Shown piece after piece: positions 14,121 to 15,069 of a DNA stretch of 15,069 nt. Every line of letters begins with the position of its first letter. Positions within the stretch are counted from its first letter, which is position 1. A program made the position numbers and the translations under genes. Below the pieces are notes generated by a model. That model saw only the letters and a list, made by a program, of their open reading frames with translations. It was not told where the DNA came from and did no database searches. Source of the DNA: Candidatus Delongbacteria bacterium (GTDB lineage: Bacteria; JAGOEH01); assembly GCA_017997825.1 (NCBI GenBank), contig JAGOEH010000074.1, positions 1-15,069 of the forward strand, read 5' to 3'.

Positions 14121-15069
14121 ATGAAAATCTGGAAGATTTTGATGATAGGGTGGATCGGGATGAGTGCGGCGGCAGATGCACAGCCGGTATTGAACGGGAG
14201 CAGTAGCGCCCGTTTTTTTCAGGCGCTGCCCTCCAATGCGCTTTACCACAGTTTGGGGAGTTTTTACAATCCGGCGCAACTGACCTATAATCATGGCGGA
14301 GAGATGGAGTTGTTCTGGGGGGGGCGGGGAGGAGGGGATTACTCCAAATTTATGGCGGCTACAGCAGCTTTAGGGCGGCTGGGTATGGGATATCAGCGGA
14401 TCGAGTCGGGTGATCGGGAATTTTCCAGCTATCGGCTGGGAACCGGATGGGGTGACCGGACATTAGGTGTTGGATTCGGCTATGTCTGGAATCAGGGATA
14501 TGGCGATCTGCAGAATCAGGTTGTCATGGGAGTTCTGCTGCGGCCCGGGTCATGGATATCACTTAGTTCGGCTTGGGAACGGGCCGTCTCCGGCCGCAAT
14601 TATACCCTGGATGGCGGGATTGCGTTACGTCCTCTGGCTGACAGCCGATTGACGATTTTCGGCCACTATTATTACCTGAATTGGGATCGGAGTGAGGGGA
14701 GCGCCTGGTCATGGGGCGGAGAGATCCGGCTTTATCCCGGATGCCGGTTGGCCTTATCCTACTACCGCTATCAGGATGATGCCCAATGGATGGCCTTGAT
14801 GCCCTCAAATCTACCGCATTATCCTGCTTCTCACAGCCTTCATCTCTCATTACGACTGGATCTGGGATCGGTCGGATTCCGTACCGCCGGCCATTATGAT
14901 CATCGGGATCGTTATACCTATCAAACCTATGGGATTCGCTTGGGATTCCCCCGGGAAAAACTGCCGGTATTCCGTTCCAATCGCAAGATCCGCCTGATGA
15001 AACTGGAGCTGAACCGTTCCCTGGATTACAGCCGTCATCCCTGGCAACGGAACCACTCGATCCTGAGCC
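14121..15069 (+). CDS. Exported beta-barrel-like protein, 3' end outside the window
   Basis: An open frame of at least 316 codons runs from ATG 14121 to the right edge with no stop. The ATG follows a strong GGAAGGAAGGA ribosome-binding site. Residues 1-21 form a signal peptide ending ADA|Q. The mature part alternates aromatic, Gly and polar residues (GMGYQRIESGDREF, GVGFGYVWNQGYG, LTIFGHYYYLNW, LALSYYRY), as expected for an outer-membrane beta-barrel. SFYNPAQLTY near the mature N-terminus resembles the F-x-NPA-x-L motif of such barrels. The last part turns basic (FRSNRKIRLMKLELNRSLDY) after a linker, which may begin a second domain. In related lineages such barrels are sometimes fused to SppA-type peptidases; that is a guess here. 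Confidence 0.75.
   Translation, partial: MKIWKILMIGWIGMSAAADAQPVLNGSSSARFFQALPSNALYHSLGSFYNPAQLTYNHGGEMELFWGGRGGGDYSKFMAATAALGRLGMGYQRIESGDREFSSYRLGTGWGDRTLGVGFGYVWNQGYGDLQNQVVMGVLLRPGSWISLSSAWERAVSGRNYTLDGGIALRPLADSRLTIFGHYYYLNWDRSEGSAWSWGGEIRLYPGCRLALSYYRYQDDAQWMALMPSNLPHYPASHSLHLSLRLDLGSVGFRTAGHYDHRDRYTYQTYGIRLGFPREKLPVFRSNRKIRLMKLELNRSLDYSRHPWQRNHSILS

Noticed and set aside
1-15069. tRNA, rRNA, insertion sequence, integrase or toxin-antitoxin genes
   Set aside because: No such feature was recognised on either strand; the segment looks like ordinary chromosome.

Overview
The window reads as a chromosomal segment of a Gram-negative bacterium, about 50% GC and almost fully coding. Outer-membrane and periplasmic proteins are predicted (a lipoprotein, a signal-peptide protein and a large beta-strand-rich exported protein). 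A ferredoxin-linked 2-oxoacid oxidoreductase points to an anaerobic or fermentative life style. The gene mix, especially the fused OFOR subunit and the NPA-type barrel protein, would suit an uncultured FCB-group lineage (KSB1/Calditrichota/Marinimicrobia-like), but this is only an inference; no rRNA or tRNA is present to place the organism.

Left part (1-5499, all + strand): the end of a YqjE-like membrane protein and a small one-helix protein. Then comes a tight gene run: biotin-protein ligase (with an anomalous start), a DUF4097-type lipoprotein, a three-gene 2-oxoacid:ferredoxin oxidoreductase (vorD, vorB and a fused vorA-vorC) and deoC. Gaps within this run are 5-18 nt or an 8-nt overlap, so it is probably one operon.

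Middle part (5649-11004): a DegT/DnrJ/EryC1-type PLP aminotransferase lies immediately upstream of a PhoB-like response regulator and a PhoR-like sensor kinase. These run convergently, with a 47-bp coding overlap, into a Na+/phosphate cotransporter carrying a PhoU-like tail. The set looks like a phosphate-sensing and uptake module. The transporter has a well-formed promoter and a roughly 250-nt leader with inverted repeats.

Right part (11316-15069): an MFS transporter resembling the eukaryotic lysosomal MFSD1 family on the - strand; then on the + strand an unknown exported protein whose promoter predicts a leaderless mRNA and which carries a 9-bp in-frame tandem repeat; then an exported beta-barrel-like protein that is still open at the right edge.

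Three sigma70-type promoters can be proposed in this half. No mobile element, CRISPR array, tRNA or rRNA was found. I see no clear new defence or mobile system. The most unusual items are the birA start, the VorA-VorC fusion, the MFSD1-like transporter, the leaderless/repeat gene and the truncated barrel gene.
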